Shown here: in pieces, positions 7,997-13,512 of the stretch
Numbering within the stretch: the stretch's first letter is position 1
Layout of the letters: every line of letters begins with the position of its first letter
Source of the DNA: Candidatus Auribacterota bacterium
Lineage (GTDB): Bacteria > Auribacterota > JAFGBW01 > JAFGJP01
Length of the DNA: 13,512 bases
Direction of reading: 5' to 3'
NCBI GenBank assembly: GCA_016929035.1
Contig: JAFGJP010000288.1
Location: forward strand, 1 to 13,512
The notes under the pieces: generated by a model
What the model was told of the DNA's origin: nothing
The model's input: only the letters and a program-made list of their open reading frames with translations
The model's database searches: none
Position numbers and translations under genes: made by a program

Positions 7997-8057
7997 CATG
8001 TTAAAATTCAAGATTCCCCTATGACAAAATATCCACGAAAAAAGTTACTTTTGGCTA

Positions 8058-8086
8058 TTGACACAGGGGGGATATTGTACTATAAT
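8058..8086 (+). promoter_or_regulatory. consensus sigma70 promoter of the Fur-family gene
   Basis: TTGACA (8058-8063), exactly 17 bases, TATAAT (8081-8086): a perfect -35/-10 match with ideal spacing, 32 bases before the ATG. The Fur-type operator starts within the -10, so the promoter should be strong and tightly repressible. Confidence 0.9.
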
Positions 8087-8108
8087 GATAATGAAAATCA
8101 TTATCATT
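8084..8108. promoter_or_regulatory. Fur box overlapping the -10
   Basis: Perfect 11-bp arms AATGATAATGA (8084-8094) and TCATTATCATT (8098-8108) flank three A's. The 19 bases at 8087-8105 differ from the classical Fur consensus at one position. It overlaps the -10 and start site, implying iron-dependent autorepression of the adjacent gene. Confidence 0.88.
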
Positions 8109-8118
8109 AAGAGGTTTT

Positions 8119-8583
8119 ATGGTATTAAGATTGAGAGGTGAAGGACACGGCTGGAAAGGACGCTTCAGAGGGTGCGGTTACCGCTGGACATTATCCAGAA
8201 AAGCGATCATTGATGTTCTCAGCTCTACCAAAGACCACATGAGCGCTGAGGAGATATATAATTCCGTACAAAAGAATTATCCATCTATCGGTTTGGCAAC
8301 AGTTTATCGAACTTTAGAGCTTCTTGTTGAGATGCGGGTTGTCATGAGGCTTGATTTTGGAGATAAAAGAGCCCGCTATGAGCTGGCGGAAACTTTTTCT
8401 TCAAAAGACCATCATCATCATCTGGTTTGTAACCGCTGTGGGAAAATCATTGAATATACAGAATTTATCGAGGACGAGGTCGAACTTCTTGAGAAAACAG
8501 AAAAAGGGCTTTCCATGAAGTATCATTTCAAGATTGATAACCATATGATCCAGTTTTACGGATTATGCAAAGCCTGCCAATAA
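8119..8583 (+). CDS. Fur-family metalloregulator
   Basis: A 154-residue protein of usual Fur length. A basic, Gly-rich N-terminal stretch (1-20) precedes the winged helix, whose recognition part contains SIGLATVYRTLELL (56-69). The dimerisation and metal-binding half has DHHHHLVCNRCGKI (97-110) with Cys104 and Cys107, and a C-terminal CKAC pair (C150, C153), giving the structural four-Cys zinc site of Fur/PerR proteins. Fur would repress iron-responsive genes when Fe(II) is bound; Zur or PerR specificity cannot be excluded from sequence alone. The overlapping Fur box favours iron. GAGG lies four bases before the ATG, slightly close but acceptable. The Fe-S gene cluster follows, with its own Fur-like box, so this protein is the likely local regulator. 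Confidence 0.93.
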   Translation: MVLRLRGEGHGWKGRFRGCGYRWTLSRKAIIDVLSSTKDHMSAEEIYNSVQKNYPSIGLATVYRTLELLVEMRVVMRLDFGDKRARYELAETFSSKDHHHHLVCNRCGKIIEYTEFIEDEVELLEKTEKGLSMKYHFKIDNHMIQFYGLCKACQ

Positions 8584-8614
8584 GAGGGAGAAGATAAATT
8601 TTTTTGTCTAATAA

Positions 8615-8629
8615 TGAGAATGATTATCA
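8615..8629. promoter_or_regulatory. second Fur-like box, upstream of the Fe-S cluster genes
   Basis: TGAGAATGATTATCA matches the 7-1-7 Fur unit TGATAATnATTATCA with one mismatch. It lies 32 bases after the Fur-family stop codon and about 170 bases before the next gene. Only weak promoter elements are visible here (TTGTCT at 8604-8609 with TATCAA 16 bases on, overlapping the box). It probably links expression of the downstream genes to iron. Confidence 0.7.
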
Positions 8630-8672
8630 ATAATAAAATTGACTATTTGATTGAGTTACATTGTGCAGACAA

Positions 8673-8734
8673 AGCTCCGACTCGTAAGCTGTAAAGAAAT
8701 TCTTTTCAATAATTTCTCTATACTCGTCGGAGTT
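8673..8734 (+). promoter_or_regulatory. structured RNA leader element, stem I with inner hairpin
   Basis: AGCTCCGAC (8673-8681) pairs with GTCGGAGTT (8726-8734), nine pairs with one G-U. Inside it, AGAAATT (8695-8701) pairs with AATTTCT (8711-8717) around a 9-base loop. No T-run follows, so it is not a terminator. Together with the hairpin at 8746-8777 it forms a folded leader between the Fur-like box and the next start codon. No known riboswitch class was recognised. Confidence 0.5.
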
Positions 8735-8745
8735 AATTCGTTAAG

Positions 8746-8777
8746 CATACTTGTGTCCACTTTGTTACGCAAGTATG
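8746..8777 (+). promoter_or_regulatory. 11-bp leader hairpin before the ribosome binding site
   Basis: CATACTTGTGT (8746-8756) pairs with ACGCAAGTATG (8767-8777) with one U-G pair, leaving a 10-base loop. It ends 12 bases before the strong Shine-Dalgarno AAAGGAGGT (8788-8796). It may control mRNA stability or translation; mechanism unknown. Confidence 0.55.
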
Positions 8778-8801
8778 GAACTCATTAAAAGGAGGTGCGT
8801 T

Positions 8802-9194
8802 ATGCCATTTGGAGACAGAACTGGTCCTGATGGAATGGGACCTATGACAGGTCGTGCTGCCGGTTATTGTGCCGGCTATGCAGTGCCAGGGTATATGAAC
8901 CCTGTTTACGGCAGAGGCCTGGGATATGGACGCGGCCGTGGACGCGGATTTTTCGGCCGGGGCGGAGGCCGTGGTTGGAGGAACTGGCATTGGGCCACAG
9001 GGGTGCCCGGCTGGGGAAGAGCCGGTTATGGATACCCTGTCTATGCTGGCGGAGTTTACCCTTACAGGCCTGAATTGACATCCAAAGAAGAAATGGATGT
9101 GCTCAAGGAACAGGCTGAGGCCCTGAAACAGGAACTCGAAGAGATCCAGAACCATATGAAGACTCTGGAGCAAGCTCAAGAGGAAAAAAAGTGA
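8802..9194 (+). CDS. Gly/Arg-rich DUF5320-like protein with C-terminal coiled coil
   Basis: The ATG at 8802 has an excellent AAAGGAGGT, so I reject the longer frame starting at the TTG at 8751. The 130-residue product opens with MPFGDRTGPDGMGPMTGR, the typical start of DUF5320-like proteins found beside NifX and MinD/ferredoxin genes. A Gly/Arg/Tyr/Trp-rich region (about 20-88) follows, then a charged coiled coil (about 94-127, from the segment SKEEMDVLKEQ onward). There is no signal peptide and only one Cys in the N-terminal part (AGYCAGY). Biochemical function is unknown; location suggests a helper in Fe-S or metal cofactor handling, with the coiled coil giving oligomerisation. A terminator-like hairpin follows, so later genes may be expressed less or separately. 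Confidence 0.82.
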   Translation: MPFGDRTGPDGMGPMTGRAAGYCAGYAVPGYMNPVYGRGLGYGRGRGRGFFGRGGGRGWRNWHWATGVPGWGRAGYGYPVYAGGVYPYRPELTSKEEMDVLKEQAEALKQELEEIQNHMKTLEQAQEEKK

Positions 9195-9200
9195 ACCTCT

Positions 9201-9242
9201 AAAGACGGGGAGTAGATTTCAACTTTTCTGTTCCCCGTCTTT
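9201..9242 (+). terminator. terminator-like hairpin after the DUF5320-like gene
   Basis: AAAGACGGGGA (9201-9211) and TCCCCGTCTTT (9232-9242) form a perfect 11-bp stem with a 20-base loop. The following T-run is short, so termination may be partial, or the stem may act as an mRNA-stability element between genes of one transcript. The A's at its left base could give weak termination on the minus strand too. Confidence 0.6.
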
Positions 9243-9318
9243 AATTCAGCTGGACATGACTCTTCCTTGTGTGAGTAGGTGATATCAGCAGACAGGGGGA
9301 TTATGTAATCAAACATTT

Positions 9319-9347
9319 TTGCTTTTTTAACCGAAAAGCTTTTAAAT
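9319..9347 (+). promoter_or_regulatory. possible internal promoter before the NifX-like gene
   Basis: TTGCTT (9319-9324), 17 bases, TTAAAT (9342-9347). Both hexamers have mismatches. It lies in the 195-base gap after the hairpin, where a restart of transcription would be expected. No Fur-like box is seen here. Confidence 0.3.
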
Positions 9348-9389
9348 AGACATAAAAATCATCAACAATATCAAATAAGAGGAGGAGCA

Positions 9390-9755
9390 ATGAAGATTTG
9401 TATTACTTCAGAAGGACAGGATCTGGATTCTCAGGTCGATCCCCGTTTTGGCCGGTGCCAATATTTTATTATTGTTGATACAGACAGTCTTGAATTTGAG
9501 GCTGTCCCGAATTCAAATATGGAAGCCATGGGCGGGGCAGGTGTTCAATCCGGCCAGCTTGTTGCTCAGAAACAGGTTAAAGCCATACTGACAGGCAATG
9601 TCGGACCCAATGCTTTTCAAACACTGCAGGCAGCAGGTATTGATATCATTACAGGCGCAGCTGGCAGCATCAGGGAAGCAGTAGAAAAATATAAAAAAGG
9701 GGAATTAAAATCGACACAGGGGCCAAACGTCAATTCGAAATTTGGCATGAGATAG
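9390..9755 (+). CDS. NifX/NafY-type dinitrogenase iron-molybdenum cofactor family protein
   Basis: A 121-residue single-domain protein of the family that binds iron-molybdenum or related Fe-S cofactors (NifX, NafY, the C-terminus of NifB). Visible hallmarks are the opening MKICITSEG, DPRFGRCQYFIIVD (17-30), and GNVGPNAFQTLQAAGIDI (69-86). The full family length is present. The strong Shine-Dalgarno GAGGAGG supports the start. No nitrogenase genes are in the window; in many anaerobes such stand-alone proteins sit with MinD/ferredoxin ATPases and presumably carry Fe-S clusters rather than FeMo-co. It is the second gene of the Fe-S set, between the two MPFGD proteins. The cofactor is inferred. 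Confidence 0.9.
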   Translation: MKICITSEGQDLDSQVDPRFGRCQYFIIVDTDSLEFEAVPNSNMEAMGGAGVQSGQLVAQKQVKAILTGNVGPNAFQTLQAAGIDIITGAAGSIREAVEKYKKGELKSTQGPNVNSKFGMR

Positions 9756-9828
9756 GAATAGAAAAACAGAATACAGACGACAGAAGACAGAGGATGAATA
9801 ATGACAGCGGAAATCGATAGGGGTAAGT

Positions 9829-9848
9829 ACAGGCTCTATAGGGCCTGT
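9829..9848 (+). other. small hairpin in the gap between the NifX-like and Cys-rich genes
   Basis: ACAGGCTC (9829-9836) pairs with GGGCCTGT (9841-9848), including one U-G pair, around a TATA loop. No T-run follows. It lies inside a possible 20-codon frame (ATG 9801 to TAA 9863) preceded by AGAGGA, which may be chance. The rest of the 145-base gap shows nothing else. Confidence 0.35.
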
Positions 9849-9900
9849 GCCTTGTTAATGTAATAAAGATTGAAAACGAAATGAATTAAAGGAGGAGAAA

Positions 9901-10149
9901 ATGCCTTTTGGAGATGGAACAGGTCCATTGGGTCAGGGTTCAGGAAACCCTCGACGAGGCTCAGGACAAGCAGGAAGAGGTATGGGGCTCGGAGGAGGCC
10001 GCGGCCGGATGGGCGGAAATCGTCCCGGCGCAGGTCCGAGTGGAAACTGTGTCTGCCCTGGCTGTGGAGCAAAAGCCTCTCATCAACCCGGAGTCCCCTG
10101 CTATTCGGTCAACTGTCCGAATTGCGGAACAAAGATGGTCAGAGCATAG
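9901..10149 (+). CDS. small MPFGD protein with Cys-rich zinc-ribbon-like C-terminus
   Basis: An 82-residue protein starting MPFGDGTGPLGQGSG, nearly the same opening as the product of 8802-9194, then a Gly/Arg-rich linker (about 18-46) and a Cys-rich end: C50, C52, C55 with H61, and C67, C72, C75 in CYSVNCPNCGTKM. The pattern suggests a zinc ribbon or a small Fe-S site. The optimal Shine-Dalgarno AAAGGAGG precedes the ATG; the overlapping frame from 9908 is a shadow, since it lacks any Cys pattern and family match. The shared N-terminus with a different C-terminus suggests both proteins dock to the same partner. Function is not established. Confidence 0.82.
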   Translation: MPFGDGTGPLGQGSGNPRRGSGQAGRGMGLGGGRGRMGGNRPGAGPSGNCVCPGCGAKASHQPGVPCYSVNCPNCGTKMVRA

Positions 10150-10216
10150 GCCTTCCTATTGAAATGTAAAAACAATACTACAGGTTTAAGAAATCTGATA
10201 ACGAGAAAAGAATATT

Positions 10217-11092
10217 ATGATCATTTCAGTGGCCAGCGGAAAAGGGGGAACAGGAAAAACAACGGTAGCTGTCAATCTTGCGCTTTCCATAAGGGAAAAA
10301 GTGCAGTTTCTTGATTGTGATGTCGAAGAGCCCAATGCCCATATTTTTCTCAAGCCGGCCATAGAAGAGAAAAGACAAGTTTTTATTCCTGTTCCGGAAA
10401 TCGATGAATTGAAGTGCACCTATTGCGGAAAATGCCGCGAAGTGTGCGCTTATGGTGCTGTTGCGGTCATCAAAAGTGTTGACAGCGGAAAGGGAAGTGT
10501 TTTGGTCTTTCCGAATCTTTGTCACGGCTGTGGAAGCTGTTCCTATTTTTGTCCTCAGCAAGCAATCAAGGAAGTCAATAAGGAAGTTGGAGAGATTGAG
10601 GCAGGTTACGTCCAGCCTGCATTCCCGAATGCGGACGTAAGATTTGTCCACGGCCGTCTCAATATTGGAGAAGCTATGGCCCCGCCCGTCATCAGGGAAG
10701 TCAAAAAATATGTTGTTCGGGACAGGATCACTATCATCGACGCTCCTCCAGGAACATCCTGTCCTGTTATCACTTCGATAAAAGACAGCGATTTCTGTCT
10801 TCTTGTTACCGAGCCGACCCCGTTTGGATTGAACGATCTTCTACTGGCCGTTGAAGTCGTCAGGAAACTTTCACTCCCGTTCGGCGTGGTGATTAACCGC
10901 TCAGATCTGGGAGACGATAAAACAGAAACATATTGTCAAAAGGAAGATATACCTGTTATCATGCGTATTCCCTTTCAAAAAGAGATCGCCGTAGCGTATT
11001 CACACGGGAAGACAATTATCGAGGCAGTTCCGTCATATCAGGTGAAATTCCAGGAATTATACAGGGGGATCGCAGAGGGAAATTTTAGTTAA
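10217..11092 (+). CDS. MinD-type P-loop ATPase with inserted two-cluster ferredoxin domain (first copy)
   Basis: A 291-residue protein of the COG1149 type. The deviant Walker A is SGKGGTGKTT (7-16), with a switch-type aspartate in DCDVEEPN (33-40) and DAPPGTSCP (175-183). A ferredoxin insert carries two [4Fe-4S] motifs: C67xxC70xxC73xxxC77 and C102xxC105xxC108xxxC112P. Members act in the cytoplasm, probably coupling ATP hydrolysis to Fe-S transfer or electron transfer; the exact reaction is not established. The second copy at 12540-13409 has the same layout with clear divergence, so the two may form a heterodimer. The start is preceded only by a weak GAGAAAAG, but no better in-frame start exists. 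Confidence 0.92.
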   Translation: MIISVASGKGGTGKTTVAVNLALSIREKVQFLDCDVEEPNAHIFLKPAIEEKRQVFIPVPEIDELKCTYCGKCREVCAYGAVAVIKSVDSGKGSVLVFPNLCHGCGSCSYFCPQQAIKEVNKEVGEIEAGYVQPAFPNADVRFVHGRLNIGEAMAPPVIREVKKYVVRDRITIIDAPPGTSCPVITSIKDSDFCLLVTEPTPFGLNDLLLAVEVVRKLSLPFGVVINRSDLGDDKTETYCQKEDIPVIMRIPFQKEIAVAYSHGKTIIEAVPSYQVKFQELYRGIAEGNFS

Positions 11093-11180
11093 AGATTTTT
11101 TAAGACGAAAAATATTTTCTGTAATAGGCTCAGACTTTGCATAATACTGAAATTATCATGATATAAAAGAAAGGAGAATT

Positions 11181-12527
11181 ATGTCTAAGAAAACTGATGT
11201 TCTGATTGTCGGCGGCGGACCAGCGGGTTTGGTCAGCGCTGTGACAGCCCGGAGGTACTATCCGGATAAAAAGATTATGATTATAAAAAATGTGGAGAAC
11301 AGCTGTATTCCCTGCGGTATTCCTTATATGTTCTGGAGCCTGAAAAATCCTGATGACAATAAAATGGGAAATCAGGCATTGCAAAAGAACAGCGTCGAGC
11401 TTGTTAACAATGAAGTCATCAAAATAAACCGCGATAAAAAAACAGTCGTGTGTCATGATGAAGAGAATTATGTGTATGAAAAGCTGATCCTTGCGACCGG
11501 ATCTTTTCCCATTCGACCTCCGATACCCGGAATTGAAAAAGAAGGCGTCTATTCCATCATCAAGGACCTGGATTATCTCAAAGAAACAGTTTCAAAAGTA
11601 AAAAAATCAAAGAGTGTTCTTGTCTTAGGCGGAGGATTCATAGGCGTTGAATTTGCTGACGAGGTTTCAAAGTTAAGCGGCCTGAAAGTGTATCTGGCAG
11701 AGGTCCTCCCTCATGTTCTTGCCAACTCTTTTGATGAAGATTTTTCTTTATTGGTTGAAGAAAGACTCAAGTCCGCAGGCGTTAGTCTTTTAACGAATTC
11801 CCGCATTGTCGAAATCATGGGAAAGGAAAAAGTTGAAAAAGTAAGATTTGAAAACAGAAAAGAGTTGGAAATCGACAGCATCATCCTCGGCATCGGAGCT
11901 GTTCCGAATACAAGTCTGGCCACAGAAGCCGGTTTGGATCTGGGCAGGGGTAAAGGCATATGGGTCGATGAATACATGCGTACAATTGATCCTGATATAT
12001 TTGCTGTGGGGGATTGCGCAGGGAAGAGAGATTTCTATACCAGGAAAGATACGCCCGTTTTGCTGGCTTCAACGGCAACAGCTGAAGCCAGAATTGCCGG
12101 CGCTAATCTATACCAGTTGAAAGTTGTTCGGGAAAACAAAGGAACGATCGCGATTTATTCGACCTATGTGGATGGTCTTGTCCTGGGTTCCGCTGGACTT
12201 ACGGAAACAAGCGCTAGTAAAGAAGGTTTTGAGATTGTTACTGGATATATAGAGGGATTTGACAAGCATCCCGGAAGCCTTCCCGGAGCAAATAAAATAA
12301 AGATCAAACTGATATTTTCCCGGCAGTCCGGGATCCTTATGGGCGGGCAGGTCGCCGGCGGAATGTCTGCCGGAGAAATCATTAATGTCATCGGCATGGC
12401 TATTCAACAGCGTGTTTCTGTAACGGAACTGGAGACATTACAAATGGCGACGCATCCCTATTTGACAAGCGCTCCAACCATGTATCCCGTCGTACTGGCT
12501 GCTCAGGATGCGTTAGGCAAAATGTAA
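11181..12527 (+). CDS. FAD-dependent pyridine nucleotide-disulfide oxidoreductase (CoA-disulfide reductase/NADH oxidase class)
   Basis: A 448-residue enzyme of full family length. The FAD site is GGGPAG (11-16) with ATG (105-107) and the late motif AVGDCAGKRDF (275-285); the NAD(P)H site is GGGFIG (150-155). The active-site region reads SCIPCGIPY (41-49): Cys45 sits where single-Cys CoA-disulfide reductases and NADH oxidases keep their catalytic Cys, and Cys42 is an extra nearby thiol. The C-terminal dimerisation domain is complete. A strong AAAGGAG precedes the start. It lies between two MinD/ferredoxin genes, 12 bases before the second, so a role in reducing thiols, polysulfide or Fe-S partners of these ATPases is plausible. 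The substrate is not decidable from sequence. Confidence 0.9.
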   Translation: MSKKTDVLIVGGGPAGLVSAVTARRYYPDKKIMIIKNVENSCIPCGIPYMFWSLKNPDDNKMGNQALQKNSVELVNNEVIKINRDKKTVVCHDEENYVYEKLILATGSFPIRPPIPGIEKEGVYSIIKDLDYLKETVSKVKKSKSVLVLGGGFIGVEFADEVSKLSGLKVYLAEVLPHVLANSFDEDFSLLVEERLKSAGVSLLTNSRIVEIMGKEKVEKVRFENRKELEIDSIILGIGAVPNTSLATEAGLDLGRGKGIWVDEYMRTIDPDIFAVGDCAGKRDFYTRKDTPVLLASTATAEARIAGANLYQLKVVRENKGTIAIYSTYVDGLVLGSAGLTETSASKEGFEIVTGYIEGFDKHPGSLPGANKIKIKLIFSRQSGILMGGQVAGGMSAGEIINVIGMAIQQRVSVTELETLQMATHPYLTSAPTMYPVVLAAQDALGKM

Positions 12528-12539
12528 GAAAGGCTCAGG

Positions 12540-13409
12540 ATGAAGCAGATTGTCATTATCAGCGGCAAAGGCGGAACGGGCAAGACCGTGGTCACCGGAG
12601 CATTTGCCGCGCTGGCCAAAAATAAAGTCATGGCTGACTGCGACGTGGACGCGGCGGATTTGCATCTCTTGATGGATCCGGCGATCAGAGAGAAACATGA
12701 ATTTCGAAGCGGCAAGACCGCTGTTGTTGATAAAGAAAAATGCGTCAGATGCGGTAAGTGCGTGGAAGTTTGCCGGTTTTCCGCCATAAGCATGACAAAT
12801 GGTGATTTTACGATTGATCCGGTTTCCTGCGAAGGCTGTGCGTTCTGTTATTTTGCCTGTCCTGATGGAGCCATAACCATGGAAGAGAATATTTCAGGCG
12901 AATGGTTCATTTCTGATACGCGATTTGGCCCCATGGTGCACGCCAGGCTCGGCATAGCAGAAGAGAACTCCGGCAAGCTTGTCAGCCTGGTCAGAAAGCA
13001 GGCCGAGGAACTGGGAGAGAAAAAAGGCGCAGACTGGGTCATTGTAGACGGTGCTCCCGGAATAGGATGTCCTGTCATTGCTTCACTTTCCGGAATAGAC
13101 TGTGCGGTGGTCGTGACTGAGCCGACATTGTCAGGCCTTCACGATGCGGACAGAGTGATCAACGTGGCTCATCATTTTCAGGTCCGGACCAATCTTATCG
13201 TGAATAAATATGATCTGAATATGGAGATGACAGAAAAAATAGAGGATTACTGCCGGAGTCACCAGATTGATCTCATAGCAAAAATCCCGTTTGACCGGGC
13301 TGTTGTTGAAGCGATGGTGCAGGGCAAAACCATTATCGAGTATTCAGAAGGAAAAGCCGGAGAAGAAGCTGCCCGTGCCTGGCGTGCCATAAAAAAAAGT
13401 GTTCAGTAA
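12540..13409 (+). CDS. MinD-type P-loop ATPase with inserted two-cluster ferredoxin domain (second copy)
   Basis: A 289-residue paralogue of the product of 10217-11092. Walker A is SGKGGTGKT (8-16); DCDVDAAD (33-40) and the later DGAPGIGCP match MinD/Mrp-type ATPases. The ferredoxin insert has C68xxC71xxC74xxxC78 and C97xxC100xxC103xxxC107P. All eight cluster Cys are kept, so it should bind two [4Fe-4S] clusters. The differing surface segments suggest a distinct partner from the first copy. It begins 12 bases after the oxidoreductase stop with GGCTCAGG just before the ATG, indicating one transcript, and is followed after 29 bases by the probable Mrp gene. Confidence 0.92.
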   Translation: MKQIVIISGKGGTGKTVVTGAFAALAKNKVMADCDVDAADLHLLMDPAIREKHEFRSGKTAVVDKEKCVRCGKCVEVCRFSAISMTNGDFTIDPVSCEGCAFCYFACPDGAITMEENISGEWFISDTRFGPMVHARLGIAEENSGKLVSLVRKQAEELGEKKGADWVIVDGAPGIGCPVIASLSGIDCAVVVTEPTLSGLHDADRVINVAHHFQVRTNLIVNKYDLNMEMTEKIEDYCRSHQIDLIAKIPFDRAVVEAMVQGKTIIEYSEGKAGEEAARAWRAIKKSVQ

Positions 13410-13438
13410 AGAAACGTGAACTTTGTTGGAGAGGATAT

Positions 13439-13512
13439 ATGCAGAAGATGACAGAGCAGGACAGGATCGAGCAGGACAGGCGCTTAAAAGAACGCATGTC
13501 TCAGATAAAGCA
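13439..13512 (+). CDS. probable Mrp/NBP35-type Fe-S carrier ATPase (5' end only)
   Basis: Twenty-four complete codons are visible before the window ends, giving a charged N-terminus that reads MQKMTEQDRIEQD and ends ERMSQIK. GGAGAGG precedes the ATG at a good distance. Mrp/NBP35 proteins of anaerobes often have such a charged helix, with a 'KIKHKI'-like segment leading into the Walker A, and this gene commonly closes MinD/ferredoxin gene sets. No catalytic motif is inside the window, so the call rests on context and style; another gene remains possible. Confidence 0.55.
   Translation, partial: MQKMTEQDRIEQDRRLKERMSQIK

Noticed and set aside
7592..8011. 139-codon minus-strand frame opposite the radical SAM gene
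   Set aside because: Lies wholly across the conserved SPASM-encoding region and shows no family features or ribosome binding site.
8751..8801. N-terminal extension of the DUF5320-like gene from a TTG start
   Set aside because: The ATG at 8802 has an ideal Shine-Dalgarno and begins the conserved MPFGD motif; the extension would be read through the leader hairpin.
8733..9179. 148-codon frame on the minus strand opposite the DUF5320-like gene
   Set aside because: Antisense shadow of a Gly/Arg-rich gene; its product is low-complexity with no recognisable family.
9908..10162. 84-codon plus-strand frame overlapping the small Cys-rich gene
   Set aside because: Offset frame of the real gene, which has the strong Shine-Dalgarno and the Cys motif.
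1..13512. CRISPR array, insertion sequence or integrase
   Set aside because: No regularly spaced direct repeats, transposase or recombinase motifs were seen on either strand.

Overview
The window reads as chromosomal DNA from an anaerobic bacterium, probably of the Desulfobacterota or a similar Fe-S-rich anaerobe. This is inferred from the right-hand half, where a Fur-type regulator precedes a run of NifX-like, MinD/ferredoxin, CoA-disulfide-reductase-like and (at the edge) probable Mrp/NBP35 genes, a grouping typical of such organisms. No rRNA or species marker is present, so the taxon stays open. Genes are densely packed; no gene-free stretch exceeds about 250 bases.

Left part (1-5160, all minus strand): two defence-like modules. 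Gene 2444-4174 encodes an AlbA_2/Schlafen-type DNA-binding protein with a GHKL ATPase region and two winged helices. It is followed after one base by a large primase-helicase protein (1-2442, running off the window) of the TOTE conflict-system type. Both are driven by a near-consensus promoter (TTGACA-17-TAATAT) buried in a 48-bp dyad, which suggests autoregulation. Upstream lies a zeta-toxin-like kinase gene (4573-5157) overlapping by 4 bases a 50-residue protein gene (4424-4576), laid out like a toxin-antitoxin pair.

Boundary (5330-5455): a complete tRNA-Asn(GUU) gene on the minus strand with its own terminator and likely promoter. It separates the defence cluster from the rest and could mark an island edge, although no integrase is visible.

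Middle (5584-7996, plus strand): an O-antigen ligase/polymerase-like membrane protein and a radical SAM/SPASM protein form a small surface-polysaccharide operon. The radical SAM gene is split by a +1 frameshift at a run of eight A's just after its CX3CX2C motif.

Right part (8058-13512, plus strand): a Fur-family gene behind a consensus promoter (TTGACA-17-TATAAT) with an overlapping Fur box. A second Fur-like box and a strongly structured leader precede a set of Fe-S-related genes: a Gly-rich DUF5320-like protein, a NifX/NafY-like protein, a small Cys-rich protein sharing the MPFGD start, a MinD-type ATPase with two ferredoxin clusters, an FAD disulfide-reductase-like enzyme, a second MinD/ferredoxin ATPase, and the first 24 codons of a likely Mrp/NBP35 ATPase. 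Together they look like an iron-controlled Fe-S or metallocofactor handling system.
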